A stretch of 64,000 nucleotides of DNA from Pseudoxanthomonas sp. SE1 (GTDB lineage: Bacteria > Pseudomonadota > Gammaproteobacteria > Xanthomonadales > Xanthomonadaceae): the NCBI RefSeq assembly GCF_029542205.1, contig NZ_CP113783.1:2223001-2287000 (forward strand). The letters run 5' to 3'. The notes under the pieces are model-generated. The model had not been told where the DNA came from. It worked only from the letters and a program-made list of their open reading frames with translations, and did not search any database. Numbering within the stretch: position 1 is the first letter of the stretch; each line of letters starts with the position of its first letter. Position numbers and translations under genes: made by a program. Of the stretch, positions 1 through 6,631 are shown one piece after another.

Positions 1-845
1 GGAGCCTCGTTAAACGGCCAGCACATCTGCGCCCAATAGCTGGCAGGCATCGTTTCCTCGCGCAACCCGACCTCGCCGGCGCGCAGCGTTTCAGGGCGAT
101 CAAGGAAGGTGCCGCACAGACGATCCCAGATCATGAAGAACTCGCCGAAGTTGACCTGGGCATCTTCATAGTCACGCTTGTGATGCCACCGATGTACTTC
201 GGCCACGCCTAGCCAGCGACGTAGCGGGCCAACGCGGTAGTCCAAGTTGGCGTGTTGGAAAGCCAGTTGAACACTCATCAGTGTCAGCCACGCACTGATC
301 ACCAGCGGCGGCGCACCCAAGGCGACAGTCAACCCCAAGCCCGGGCCGGCCATCAGCAGTGCACTCAACGGGTGACGACGTTCTCCATTGAGCCAATACA
401 AGCGCTCAGCGCTGTGGTGGATAGCGTGCAGTTTCCATGCCCATCGCACCCGATGACTGAAGCGGTGCATGGCATACAGGCCCAAGTCGATCACCAGCCC
501 CGCCAGCAGCATCTGCCCGATCAGGGGCCACTGGGTCGGCCATAGGCTGCCGGCGGGCAGCAGGCCGCGAAAGGCATGCAATCCATAGGCGGTGCCGGCC
601 AGCAGGCCAAAGTTGACGGCGCCATGCATCAAGTCGGCTTTGAGGTCGCCTTGGCTATGGCGCCAAGACGGCTCGTAGGGCTGCAGCCACTCCAGCAGCG
701 CCACCATGGCAATGCCCGCGGTCGCCAGGATCGCCAAGGTTGGCCAAGCCGGCAGGCCATCGGCCAATACTGCGGCCGTGCCGGCCAGAACCGCGCCCAT
801 CAGGGCGGGATACGCGGCATACCGGATCAGGCGTGAGCGCAACAT
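1..845 (-). CDS. Sterol desaturase / fatty acid hydroxylase superfamily protein (3' end outside window)
   Basis: Membrane-bound di-iron oxygenase of the sterol desaturase/fatty-acid hydroxylase superfamily. About 281 codons are present with no stop before the window edge, so the C-terminus is missing. The three histidine boxes are visible: HRFSH, HAIHH and HRWHH; hydrophobic segments precede and separate them. The ATG at 845 has a GGAG Shine-Dalgarno about 8 bases upstream. The gene is divergent from a MerR-type regulator and lies inside a Tn3-family element, so it is cargo, probably induced by the metal or stress sensed by that regulator. The substrate (fatty acid, sterol-like lipid or carotenoid) cannot be told from sequence. 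Confidence 0.85.
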   Translation of the reverse strand, partial: MLRSRLIRYAAYPALMGAVLAGTAAVLADGLPAWPTLAILATAGIAMVALLEWLQPYEPSWRHSQGDLKADLMHGAVNFGLLAGTAYGLHAFRGLLPAGSLWPTQWPLIGQMLLAGLVIDLGLYAMHRFSHRVRWAWKLHAIHHSAERLYWLNGERRHPLSALLMAGPGLGLTVALGAPPLVISAWLTLMSVQLAFQHANLDYRVGPLRRWLGVAEVHRWHHKRDYEDAQVNFGEFFMIWDRLCGTFLDRPETLRAGEVGLREETMPASYWAQMCWPFNEA

Positions 846-905
846 GGAGAGCTCCGGACACGGGTAGAGGCGCGCGGGCGGGAGGCTGGCGGCTGGACAG
901 GGGGC

Positions 906-936
906 AAGGTAAAGTCCGTAGCTACTACAGAGTCAA
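906..936 (-). promoter_or_regulatory. MerR-type promoter for the hydroxylase gene
   Basis: Read on the minus strand there is a -35 TTGACT (936-931) and a -10-like TACCTT (911-906) separated by 19 bases. That overlong spacer is typical of promoters activated by MerR-family proteins. The spacer contains the small palindrome GTAGCTAC. It points at the hydroxylase gene, and its -35 lies 9 bases from the start of the divergent merR gene, so the regulator probably controls both genes from here. Confidence 0.6.
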
Positions 937-944
937 GTCGCCAC

Positions 945-1367
945 ATGAAGATCAGTCAGGCCGCCGAGGCCAGTGGGTGCCATCTGGAAACCATCCGCTA
1001 TTACGAGCGGATCGGCCTGTTACCCCAACCTGGTCGCACCGGCAGCGGGTATCGCGTTTACGAGCCTGCCGATATCGAGCGTTTGCGCTTCATTACCCGC
1101 GGCCGGGATCTGGGTTTCAGTCTGGAAGAGATCCGCAGCCTGCTGCAGTTGTCCGGGGACGACCAGATGTCCTGCATGGACGTAGATCGGCTGGCACGCA
1201 GTCATTTGGCTGATATCCAGGCCCGGATGGAGGATCTGCGCAGGATGGCCCGGGAACTGGAGCGGGTGATCGCCAGTTGCCATGGCGGACAACGTGCCGA
1301 GTGCACGATCCTCTCTACGCTGCGACAACCGGCCGGTTGCGCGTCGGCGGAGTGCTGCCAGGCGTGA
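945..1367 (+). CDS. MerR-family heavy-metal-responsive regulator
   Basis: 140-residue MerR-family activator. The N-terminal winged helix-turn-helix is clear (ETIRYYERIGLL, residues 15-26; SGYRVY, 34-39), followed by the long dimerisation helix. Cys77, Cys112 and Cys120 fall where divalent-metal sensors of the ZntR/CadR/PbrR group have their ligands, and three extra cysteines (132, 137, 138) end the protein. This suggests Pb, Cd, Zn or Hg sensing rather than Cu(I). It is divergent from the hydroxylase gene, and its TGA overlaps the GTG start of the recombinase gene, suggesting co-transcription with the transposition module. The exact metal is an inference. Confidence 0.85.
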   Translation: MKISQAAEASGCHLETIRYYERIGLLPQPGRTGSGYRVYEPADIERLRFITRGRDLGFSLEEIRSLLQLSGDDQMSCMDVDRLARSHLADIQARMEDLRRMARELERVIASCHGGQRAECTILSTLRQPAGCASAECCQA

Positions 1368-2632
1368 GCGATGTGGACCGCTACCTCGAAGCGGCCACGC
1401 GTCAGAACACGCAGCGCAGCTATGCCTCGGCGCTGCGCCACTTCGAGGTCGAATGGGGTGGCCATCTGCCGGCGACGCCCGATAGCGTGGCCCGCTATCT
1501 GGCCGAGCAGGCCCCCAAGGCAGCAATCAACACGCTGAAGCAACGACTGGCAGCACTGGCGCATTGGCACGCCGAGCACGGGTTCGTCGATCCCACGCGT
1601 ACGCCGCTGGTACGCAAGGTCCTCAAGGGCATTCAGACGCTACACCCCCGAATCGAAAAGCAGGCCACGCCGTTGCAGCTGGCCCAGCTGACCCAAGTAG
1701 TCGGGTGGCTGGACCAAGCCACGCTGGCGGCCCAGGAGCGCGCCGACCACGCGTATGCCTTGCGTGCCATGCGCGACAAGGCGCTGGTGTTACTGGGCTT
1801 TTGGCGAGGATTCCGCGGCGATGAGTTGATCCGGCTGCAGATTGAGTACTTGGAACTGGTACCCGAGCAGGGAATGATCTGCTTCCTGCCGCGCAGCAAG
1901 GGCGACAGACAGTCGGCAGGCAATACGTACAAGGTGCCCGCTCTGTCGCGCTTGTGCGCGGTCAGTGCCACGCAGGCCTGGGTGCAGGCAGCCGCGCTAA
2001 CTCAAGGCCCGCTGTTCCGGCGTGTCGATCAATGGGGCAACGTCGGCAGCCAAGGGTTGCATCCGAACAGCCTGATCCCCTTGCTGCGCGACCTGTTTCA
2101 GTCCGCAGGTCTGGAGGCCGTGGGAGGCTACAGCAGCCATTCCCTTCGCCGGGGCTTTGCGGGCTGGGCCAATGACAACGGCTGGGACGTGAAAGCCCTG
2201 ATGGAGTACGTCGGATGGCGAGACGTGCACTCGGCCATGCGTTACATCCAGGGCCGCGATCCGTTCGCCCGCCAACGCGTTGAAGCCGGCCTCCAGGCCG
2301 CGCCGCCCCCCGCGCTCGCCTCGGCGGCGCTGCCAGCGCCGGCCGCGACCGTGAGCCTGACGCTGCGCCTGCTAGTGAGCCCGTTTACGCCCCGAGGCAG
2401 GGGCGCTGGCCGCGCTCGGGCACGCATTGAGGCGATGTGCCTATCCCCGTTTCAAGCCCATCGGCTTGATGCCGAGGGAAGCGAGTACCGACTCACGATG
2501 CCGGTGGTCGACGCCGCGGACATGGACGAGAGGATGGCCATGCTGCTGGATGAGATGCATCGCGTTGCCGATAACCACCACTGCTTTCTGGAAGCCTCCG
2601 TGCGCGCCGAGGACGGGCGTCACTGGGATTGA
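1364..2632 (+). CDS. Tyrosine recombinase (TnpI-like) of the Tn3-family element
   Basis: 422-residue site-specific recombinase of the phage-integrase family, probably resolving transposition cointegrates in the way TnpI does in Tn4430-type elements. The catalytic pattern is visible: the first arginine in GFRGDELIRL, the HxxR box in SSHSLRRGF, the WRDVHS stretch and the tyrosine in MRYIQGRD. An N-terminal SAM-like core-binding domain (about residues 1-100) precedes the catalytic domain. About 130 further residues, rich in Ala and Pro at first, extend the C-terminus beyond the usual family end and are of unknown role. The GTG start overlaps the merR stop (GTGA). The transposase gene follows 24 bases downstream. 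Confidence 0.85.
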   Translation: MSDVDRYLEAATRQNTQRSYASALRHFEVEWGGHLPATPDSVARYLAEQAPKAAINTLKQRLAALAHWHAEHGFVDPTRTPLVRKVLKGIQTLHPRIEKQATPLQLAQLTQVVGWLDQATLAAQERADHAYALRAMRDKALVLLGFWRGFRGDELIRLQIEYLELVPEQGMICFLPRSKGDRQSAGNTYKVPALSRLCAVSATQAWVQAAALTQGPLFRRVDQWGNVGSQGLHPNSLIPLLRDLFQSAGLEAVGGYSSHSLRRGFAGWANDNGWDVKALMEYVGWRDVHSAMRYIQGRDPFARQRVEAGLQAAPPPALASAALPAPAATVSLTLRLLVSPFTPRGRGAGRARARIEAMCLSPFQAHRLDAEGSEYRLTMPVVDAADMDERMAMLLDEMHRVADNHHCFLEASVRAEDGRHWD

Positions 2633-2656
2633 CCTCAACCCTGACCAGGGCACTGC

Positions 2657-5600
2657 ATGGCGACGCTGCACGAGACCGCGTATCCGCGCCTGAAACCTGA
2701 TCCCACGGCCAAGGAACTGGACGAGATTTACACGCCCAGCGGCGGCGAAGTGCGCCTCGCACGTAGCATGGCGACCCAGCCAACCACTCAGTTGGCTGTG
2801 CTCATTCACCTGAAGATGTTCCAGCGGCTGGGCTACTTCGTGATCCTAGCCGATGTCCCAGAACGGATTCGGCAACATATTGCCCAGGCAGCCGGGCTGC
2901 GCCGGGCGCTATCCATCCGAGACTTGAATCGCTACGACGTCTCCGGCGCTAAACGCGCCCATATGGCGCGCCTGCGAAAGTTCCTGCGCGTTCGTCCGCT
3001 GGATGTCAGCGGGAGGGAATGGCTGGCAACGGTGGCCCAGGCCGCCGCTCAAACCAAGCATGTCATCGCCGACATCATCAACGTGCTGCTGGAGGAGCTG
3101 GTTCACCATCGCTTTGAGCTGCCGGGCTTCAGTACGCTGGAGAAGATTGCGGTTCAGGCCCGCGAGCAGGTGCATGAGCAGTATTACCGCAGCATCAATG
3201 AGGCCTTGACCGCGCCAGCCAAGAGCTTGATCAAGGAACTGTTGGCCGCACCGGCCAATGCCACATATACCGGCTGGAATGCGCTAAAGCGCGAGCCCAA
3301 ACGGCCCACCAATAAGGAAGTGCGCTTTTATCTGCAACATATCCAACGCCTGCAACATCTGGCCCAGCAGTTGCCGGCCGTGGATATTCCGGTTCCGAAG
3401 CTGAAGCAGTTCCGCGCCATGGCGCGTGCGCTCGATGCCAGCGAACTGGCCGAACTCAAGCCGGCCAAGCGCTATGCCTTGGCGACGATCTTCATTCGGT
3501 CCCAGTACGCCAAGACATTGGACGATGCGGCCGACCTGTACATCCGGCTGATGCAGAACCTGGAGAACACGGCCCAGCAAAGACTGTTGGCCTACCAAGT
3601 AGAGCACGGCAAGCGTGCTGATACGCTTATCGCGCAGCTCAAGGAGATCCTGCAGGCTTATCAGATCGACGGAACGGACACACAGCGTGTGGATGCCATC
3701 GGACTGAGTCTGGTGGCGGACATTTCCACACTGCTGGCCGAATGCGATGAACATATGGCGTACGCAGGCCGCAACTACCTGCCATTCCTGATCCAGCCTT
3801 ACAGCGTTGTCCGCCCGTTGCTGTTCAACTGCCTGGAGATCATGCAACTGCGCTCCACCAGCCAGGACGCGGGCATGGAACGCATGATCGCTGCTCTGCT
3901 GTCGCTCCGCGGTCAGCGGCGGGACATGATTGAGGCCAGCTCGATCGGTCTGGATGTTGAAAAGGATCTGGGCTGGTTGTCAGTCAACTGGCGCAGGCAC
4001 GTCTTCGGCCGCAAAGCGGACTCGCTGGGGCCGGGCTGGGTGCATCGCAAGTACTTTGAGCTAGCTGTGCTGGCCCAGATCAAAGACGAACTCAAATCCG
4101 GTGATCTGTTCATTCCCCACGGGGAGCGCTACGACGATTACCGAGAGCAACTGGTGGATGAGGCCACATTCGCCCAGGAACTGGAGGCCTACGGTGAGGT
4201 ATCTGGTCTGGCCACCGAGGCCAGCGAGTTCGTGCGCCATTTGCAGCAAGAGCTGAGCTCACTGGCCGACACGGTGGATGCACGTTTTCCGGAGAACGTC
4301 CACGCCGATGTGGTGGATGGGCGCCTGGTGCTCCGGAAGCTGCAACGGCCTGAGATCTCCAGCGCCATTGCCACGGTCGATGCTCTTATCACCGAGAGGC
4401 TGCCGGCGATGAGTATCGTAGACGTGCTGATCGATGCGGCTCAATGGCTCAAGCTGCACCGTCATTTCCGGCCGATTGCGGGCACCAATGCGCGCGTGGA
4501 CGATCTCATGCGCCGGGTGATCACTACGCTGTTCTGCTACGGGTGCAACCTGGGCCCGACCCAGACTGCGCGCTCAATCAAGGGCTTCAGTCGGCGCCAG
4601 ATTTCCTGGCTTAACCTCAAGTACGTCACTGAAGACACGTTGGACAAGGCGATCGTGCAGGTGATCAATACGTTCAACAAGTTCGATCTGCCTGGCTACT
4701 GGGGCTCGGGCAAGAGTGCGTCGGCCGATGGCACCAAGTGGAGCATGTACGAGCAGAACCTGCTCTCGGAGTACCACATCCGCTACGGTGGTTATGGCGG
4801 CATCGGCTACTACCACGTCTCTGACAAGTACGTGGCGCTGTTCAGTCACTTCATTCCGTGCGGTGTGCACGAAGCGATCTACATTCTGGACGGATTGCTG
4901 GCCAACACGTCTGATATCCAGCCTGAAATCGTGCATGGGGATACCCAGGCCCAGAGTTATCCGGTCTTTGGTTTGTCCTACCTGTTGGGCATTCAGTTGA
5001 TGCCACGTATTCGCAACATCAAGGATCTGACCTTCTTCCGCGCGGAGGCGGGTCGCCCGTACAAGAACATCCAGGCGCTGTTCGGCGACAGCATCGACTG
5101 GGGCCTGATCGAAACGCATCTGCACGACATGCTGCGGGTCACGGTGTCGATCAAGTTGGGCAAGATCACCGCTTCGACGATCCTTCGCCGGCTGGGAACC
5201 TACAGCCGGAAGAACAAGTTGTACTTCGCCTTCCGGGAGCTTGGGAAGGTCATTCGCACGCTGTTCTTGCTGCGCTACATCGATGACGTGGACATGCGTC
5301 GGACTATCCAGGCGGCCACCAACAAAAGCGAAGAGTTCAATGGCTTCGTCAAATGGGTTTTCTTCGGCGGAGAAGGGATCATTGCCGAGAACGTGCTTCA
5401 TGAGCAGCGAAAGGTCGTGAAGTACAACCAGCTCGTGGCCAATATGATCATCCTGCACAACGTAGACCAGATGACACGCACGTTGGCCAGCCTGCAGGAG
5501 GAGGGGATGGAGTTGAATCCCGAGGTTCTGGGCGGCTTGTCGCCGTATCGGACCAGCCACATCAATCGGTTCGGAGACTACACGCTCGACCTGGAACGTA

Positions 5601-5674
5601 AGGTCGCGCCTCTCCAATTCACCGAGATCGTTTTGGAGCCCCACTGGACGCAGATCGCCGAGCCGAGAGGGTAG
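2657..5674 (+). CDS. tnpA: Tn3-family transposase TnpA
   Basis: 1005-residue DDE transposase of normal Tn3-family length, catalysing replicative transposition at the terminal inverted repeats. The N-terminal DUF4158-type DNA-binding region starts near residue 5. Candidate catalytic residues are Asp691 (SADGTKW), Asp762 (HGDTQAQ) and Glu892 or Glu893 (NKSEEFNGFVKW), close to the spacing known for Tn3 TnpA. The conserved stretch YNQLVANMIILHNV lies near the C-terminus. The frame is intact from ATG to TAG, so the element may still be active. The right terminal repeat lies about 95 bases past the stop. Confidence 0.95.
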   Translation: MATLHETAYPRLKPDPTAKELDEIYTPSGGEVRLARSMATQPTTQLAVLIHLKMFQRLGYFVILADVPERIRQHIAQAAGLRRALSIRDLNRYDVSGAKRAHMARLRKFLRVRPLDVSGREWLATVAQAAAQTKHVIADIINVLLEELVHHRFELPGFSTLEKIAVQAREQVHEQYYRSINEALTAPAKSLIKELLAAPANATYTGWNALKREPKRPTNKEVRFYLQHIQRLQHLAQQLPAVDIPVPKLKQFRAMARALDASELAELKPAKRYALATIFIRSQYAKTLDDAADLYIRLMQNLENTAQQRLLAYQVEHGKRADTLIAQLKEILQAYQIDGTDTQRVDAIGLSLVADISTLLAECDEHMAYAGRNYLPFLIQPYSVVRPLLFNCLEIMQLRSTSQDAGMERMIAALLSLRGQRRDMIEASSIGLDVEKDLGWLSVNWRRHVFGRKADSLGPGWVHRKYFELAVLAQIKDELKSGDLFIPHGERYDDYREQLVDEATFAQELEAYGEVSGLATEASEFVRHLQQELSSLADTVDARFPENVHADVVDGRLVLRKLQRPEISSAIATVDALITERLPAMSIVDVLIDAAQWLKLHRHFRPIAGTNARVDDLMRRVITTLFCYGCNLGPTQTARSIKGFSRRQISWLNLKYVTEDTLDKAIVQVINTFNKFDLPGYWGSGKSASADGTKWSMYEQNLLSEYHIRYGGYGGIGYYHVSDKYVALFSHFIPCGVHEAIYILDGLLANTSDIQPEIVHGDTQAQSYPVFGLSYLLGIQLMPRIRNIKDLTFFRAEAGRPYKNIQALFGDSIDWGLIETHLHDMLRVTVSIKLGKITASTILRRLGTYSRKNKLYFAFRELGKVIRTLFLLRYIDDVDMRRTIQAATNKSEEFNGFVKWVFFGGEGIIAENVLHEQRKVVKYNQLVANMIILHNVDQMTRTLASLQEEGMELNPEVLGGLSPYRTSHINRFGDYTLDLERKVAPLQFTEIVLEPHWTQIAEPRG

Positions 5675-5700
5675 CGGACTCTGTCTATTCAGTTTCGACG

Positions 5701-5723
5701 CGAAGTGCTAATAGGCCACTTCG
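5701..5723. repeat. Short inverted repeat between tnpA and the transposon end
   Basis: CGAAGTG at 5701-5707 is repeated inverted as CACTTCG at 5717-5723 around a 9-base AT-richer centre. It could be a weak transcript-ending hairpin for tnpA (no T-run follows) or a recombinase core site. Function is unproven. Confidence 0.35.
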
Positions 5724-5768
5724 TGGCCTCAGCGGCGTATGAAGAAGAAAAGCACGCAACATCAAAAA

Positions 5769-5815
5769 CTTAAAGCGGATTCGGCTGTATTTCTCACGAA
5801 TCCCTGCCGACCCTC
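5769..5815. repeat. Right terminal inverted repeat of the Tn3-family element
   Basis: Read inward on the minus strand the end begins GGGTCGGCAGGGATTCGTG and closes with CTTTAAG. This is the usual plan of Tn3-family termini: a G-rich outer tip and a TAAG-like inner end about 45 bases away. The mate lies left of the window, so the exact outer base and the 5-bp target duplication cannot be confirmed. Confidence 0.65.
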
Positions 5816-5880
5816 ATGAAGGGATCAACACCAACCGCAACGAGCGTGACGCAGCCGAGAAGGATGCAAAGAAGGGTCAT
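5794..5880 (-). pseudogene. Small hydrophobic phage-remnant protein truncated by the transposon
   Basis: An ATG at 5880 overlaps the TGA of the upstream 45-residue gene (ATGA), so the two were translationally coupled. The protein starts with MTLLCILLGCVTLVAVGVDP, a single membrane-spanning stretch. At about 5816 the reading frame enters the transposon terminal repeat and stops at 5794. Only the first 20 or so residues belong to the original gene. A small inner-membrane or virion protein of a filamentous phage is the likeliest origin, but the family was not recognised. Confidence 0.5.
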
Positions 5881-6014
5881 GCGGCGGCCTTCCGCACGAT
5901 GACCTTGAAACCCTTGGGATCGATGCTGTGCGCGCAGCGGCACGCGATCTGGTAGCTGGCGAATGTTGCGATTACGGCCCACTCGCCGCCACAGTTCTGC
6001 AGAACGTTGAACAT
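5877..6014 (-). CDS. Small phage-remnant protein of unknown function
   Basis: 45-residue protein starting MFNVLQNCGGEWAVIATFAS, with three cysteines and a basic C-terminus. It is not recognised. It is the first gene leftward of the operator region at 6029-6097 and is divergent from the repressor-like gene. It overlaps the next small gene by ATGA, as in compact filamentous-phage operons. The ATG is the first in frame after the operator region; no strong Shine-Dalgarno is seen. Confidence 0.5.
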   Translation of the reverse strand: MFNVLQNCGGEWAVIATFASYQIACRCAHSIDPKGFKVIVRKAAA

Positions 6015-6028
6015 GTCGGTGTCCCCTG

Positions 6029-6072
6029 CCCTAGCGCCCTAGACCCCGGTCACCCCAGCTAGGGCGCTGGGG
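6029..6072. promoter_or_regulatory. Large imperfect inverted repeat in the phage switch region
   Basis: CCCTAGCGCCCTAG at 6029-6042 is repeated inverted as CTAGGGCGCTGGGG at 6059-6072 (12 of 14 positions). The shorter palindromic element CTAGCGCCCTAG is repeated within it. It sits between divergent genes and could be an operator pair or a phage replication or packaging hairpin. Confidence 0.5.
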
Positions 6073-6079
6073 GCCGGGA

Positions 6080-6097
6080 GTATCCTCCACGGGATAC
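6080..6097. promoter_or_regulatory. Palindromic operator GTATCC-N6-GGATAC
   Basis: A perfect 6-bp inverted repeat, GTATCC (6080-6085) and GGATAC (6092-6097). A further half site, GGATAC at 6141-6146, lies two bases before the start codon of the repressor-like gene. The arrangement suggests that this gene represses both the leftward phage genes and itself. Confidence 0.5.
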
Positions 6098-6148
6098 GTA
6101 GGCGCAGTATGCTCACCGGGAGACTGCTGTCAACCCCCGGGGATACTT

Positions 6149-6631
6149 ATGGACACTATTGCGGACCTGATCGAAGCGGCGAAACTGAGGACGGGCGCGT
6201 CCTATACCGAAATCGGGGACAGGCTGGACCGGTCGAAGCAGCTGGTCACCAACTGGAAGTCGGGCAACAAGGTGCCAACAGATGGTGACGTAATGGCGCT
6301 AGCGCGAATGGCTGGCGAAGACTTAGACAAGTGGCTGGCTATCGCCCAAGCAGCCCGCAGCGAAGGCGACGCGAAAGTGCGTTGGCAGCAGATTGCGAAG
6401 CGCTTAGCTGCCACAGCTACCCTTCTGGCCGTGGCGGTATTCCCTGCCCTTTCCGAGCGCGCTCAGGCCGCAGAACGGGCGTTCGACGCGCCCGCAGTAG
6501 GCATTATGCGAAATGGATTGCGGCAGAGGCTGGCTGGTGGATTCGCCTCATCGGAACTCGAACAGCTCGTGCTGCAACCGGTCCTCCGCCACACCGTTTT
6601 CCCGCATCAGCTGGCGCACCTGTTCCAGTAG
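6149..6631 (+). CDS. Filamentous-phage repressor-like protein (DUF3693 type), 3' end altered
   Basis: 160-residue protein with an N-terminal Cro/CI-like helix-turn-helix (about residues 8-55, including RLDRSKQLVTNWKSG) followed by a hydrophobic segment (about 88-104). This layout resembles the DUF3693 proteins of Xanthomonas filamentous prophages. The start ATG lies just after an operator half site. The last 40 or so residues (from about RNGLRQR) are read through a dif-like site and into the 3' end of the convergent reductase gene. The native C-terminus has therefore probably been swapped by integration. The repressor role is inferred from fold and position. Confidence 0.65.
   Translation: MDTIADLIEAAKLRTGASYTEIGDRLDRSKQLVTNWKSGNKVPTDGDVMALARMAGEDLDKWLAIAQAARSEGDAKVRWQQIAKRLAATATLLAVAVFPALSERAQAAERAFDAPAVGIMRNGLRQRLAGGFASSELEQLVLQPVLRHTVFPHQLAHLFQ
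6498..6514. other. dif-like XerC/XerD half site (putative phage attachment junction)
   Basis: TTATGCGAAAT (6504-6514) with the preceding CA matches the arm of a Xanthomonas dif site, whose reported phage core (recalled, for XacF1) is TATACATTATGCGAA. The six bases before the arm are TAGGCA rather than TATACA, and the opposite arm is absent. This fits a hybrid or decayed att site left by a XerCD-dependent inovirus. Confidence 0.55.

Larger units (their letters stand above)
1..5815 (+). mobile_element. Tn3-family transposon with tyrosine recombinase and metal-regulated hydroxylase cargo (left end outside window)
   Basis: The unit holds, from left to right, a hydroxylase (minus strand), a MerR regulator, a tyrosine recombinase and a full-length Tn3 transposase (all plus), ending in a terminal repeat at 5769-5815. 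All frames except the edge-truncated hydroxylase are intact. Insertion broke a small phage gene at about 5816. The left terminus is not in the window. Confidence 0.85.
5816..6514. mobile_element. Inovirus (filamentous prophage) remnant cut by the transposon
   Basis: About 0.7 kb between the transposon end and the dif-like half site. It contains two tiny leftward genes, a palindrome-rich control region and a rightward repressor-like gene. No replication, coat, pIII or Zot gene is in the window. Any remaining phage genes would lie left of the transposon, outside the window. Confidence 0.55.

Noticed and set aside
5701..5723. Rho-independent terminator after tnpA
   Set aside because: The stem is only 7 bp with a 9-base loop and no T-run, so it is listed only as an inverted repeat.
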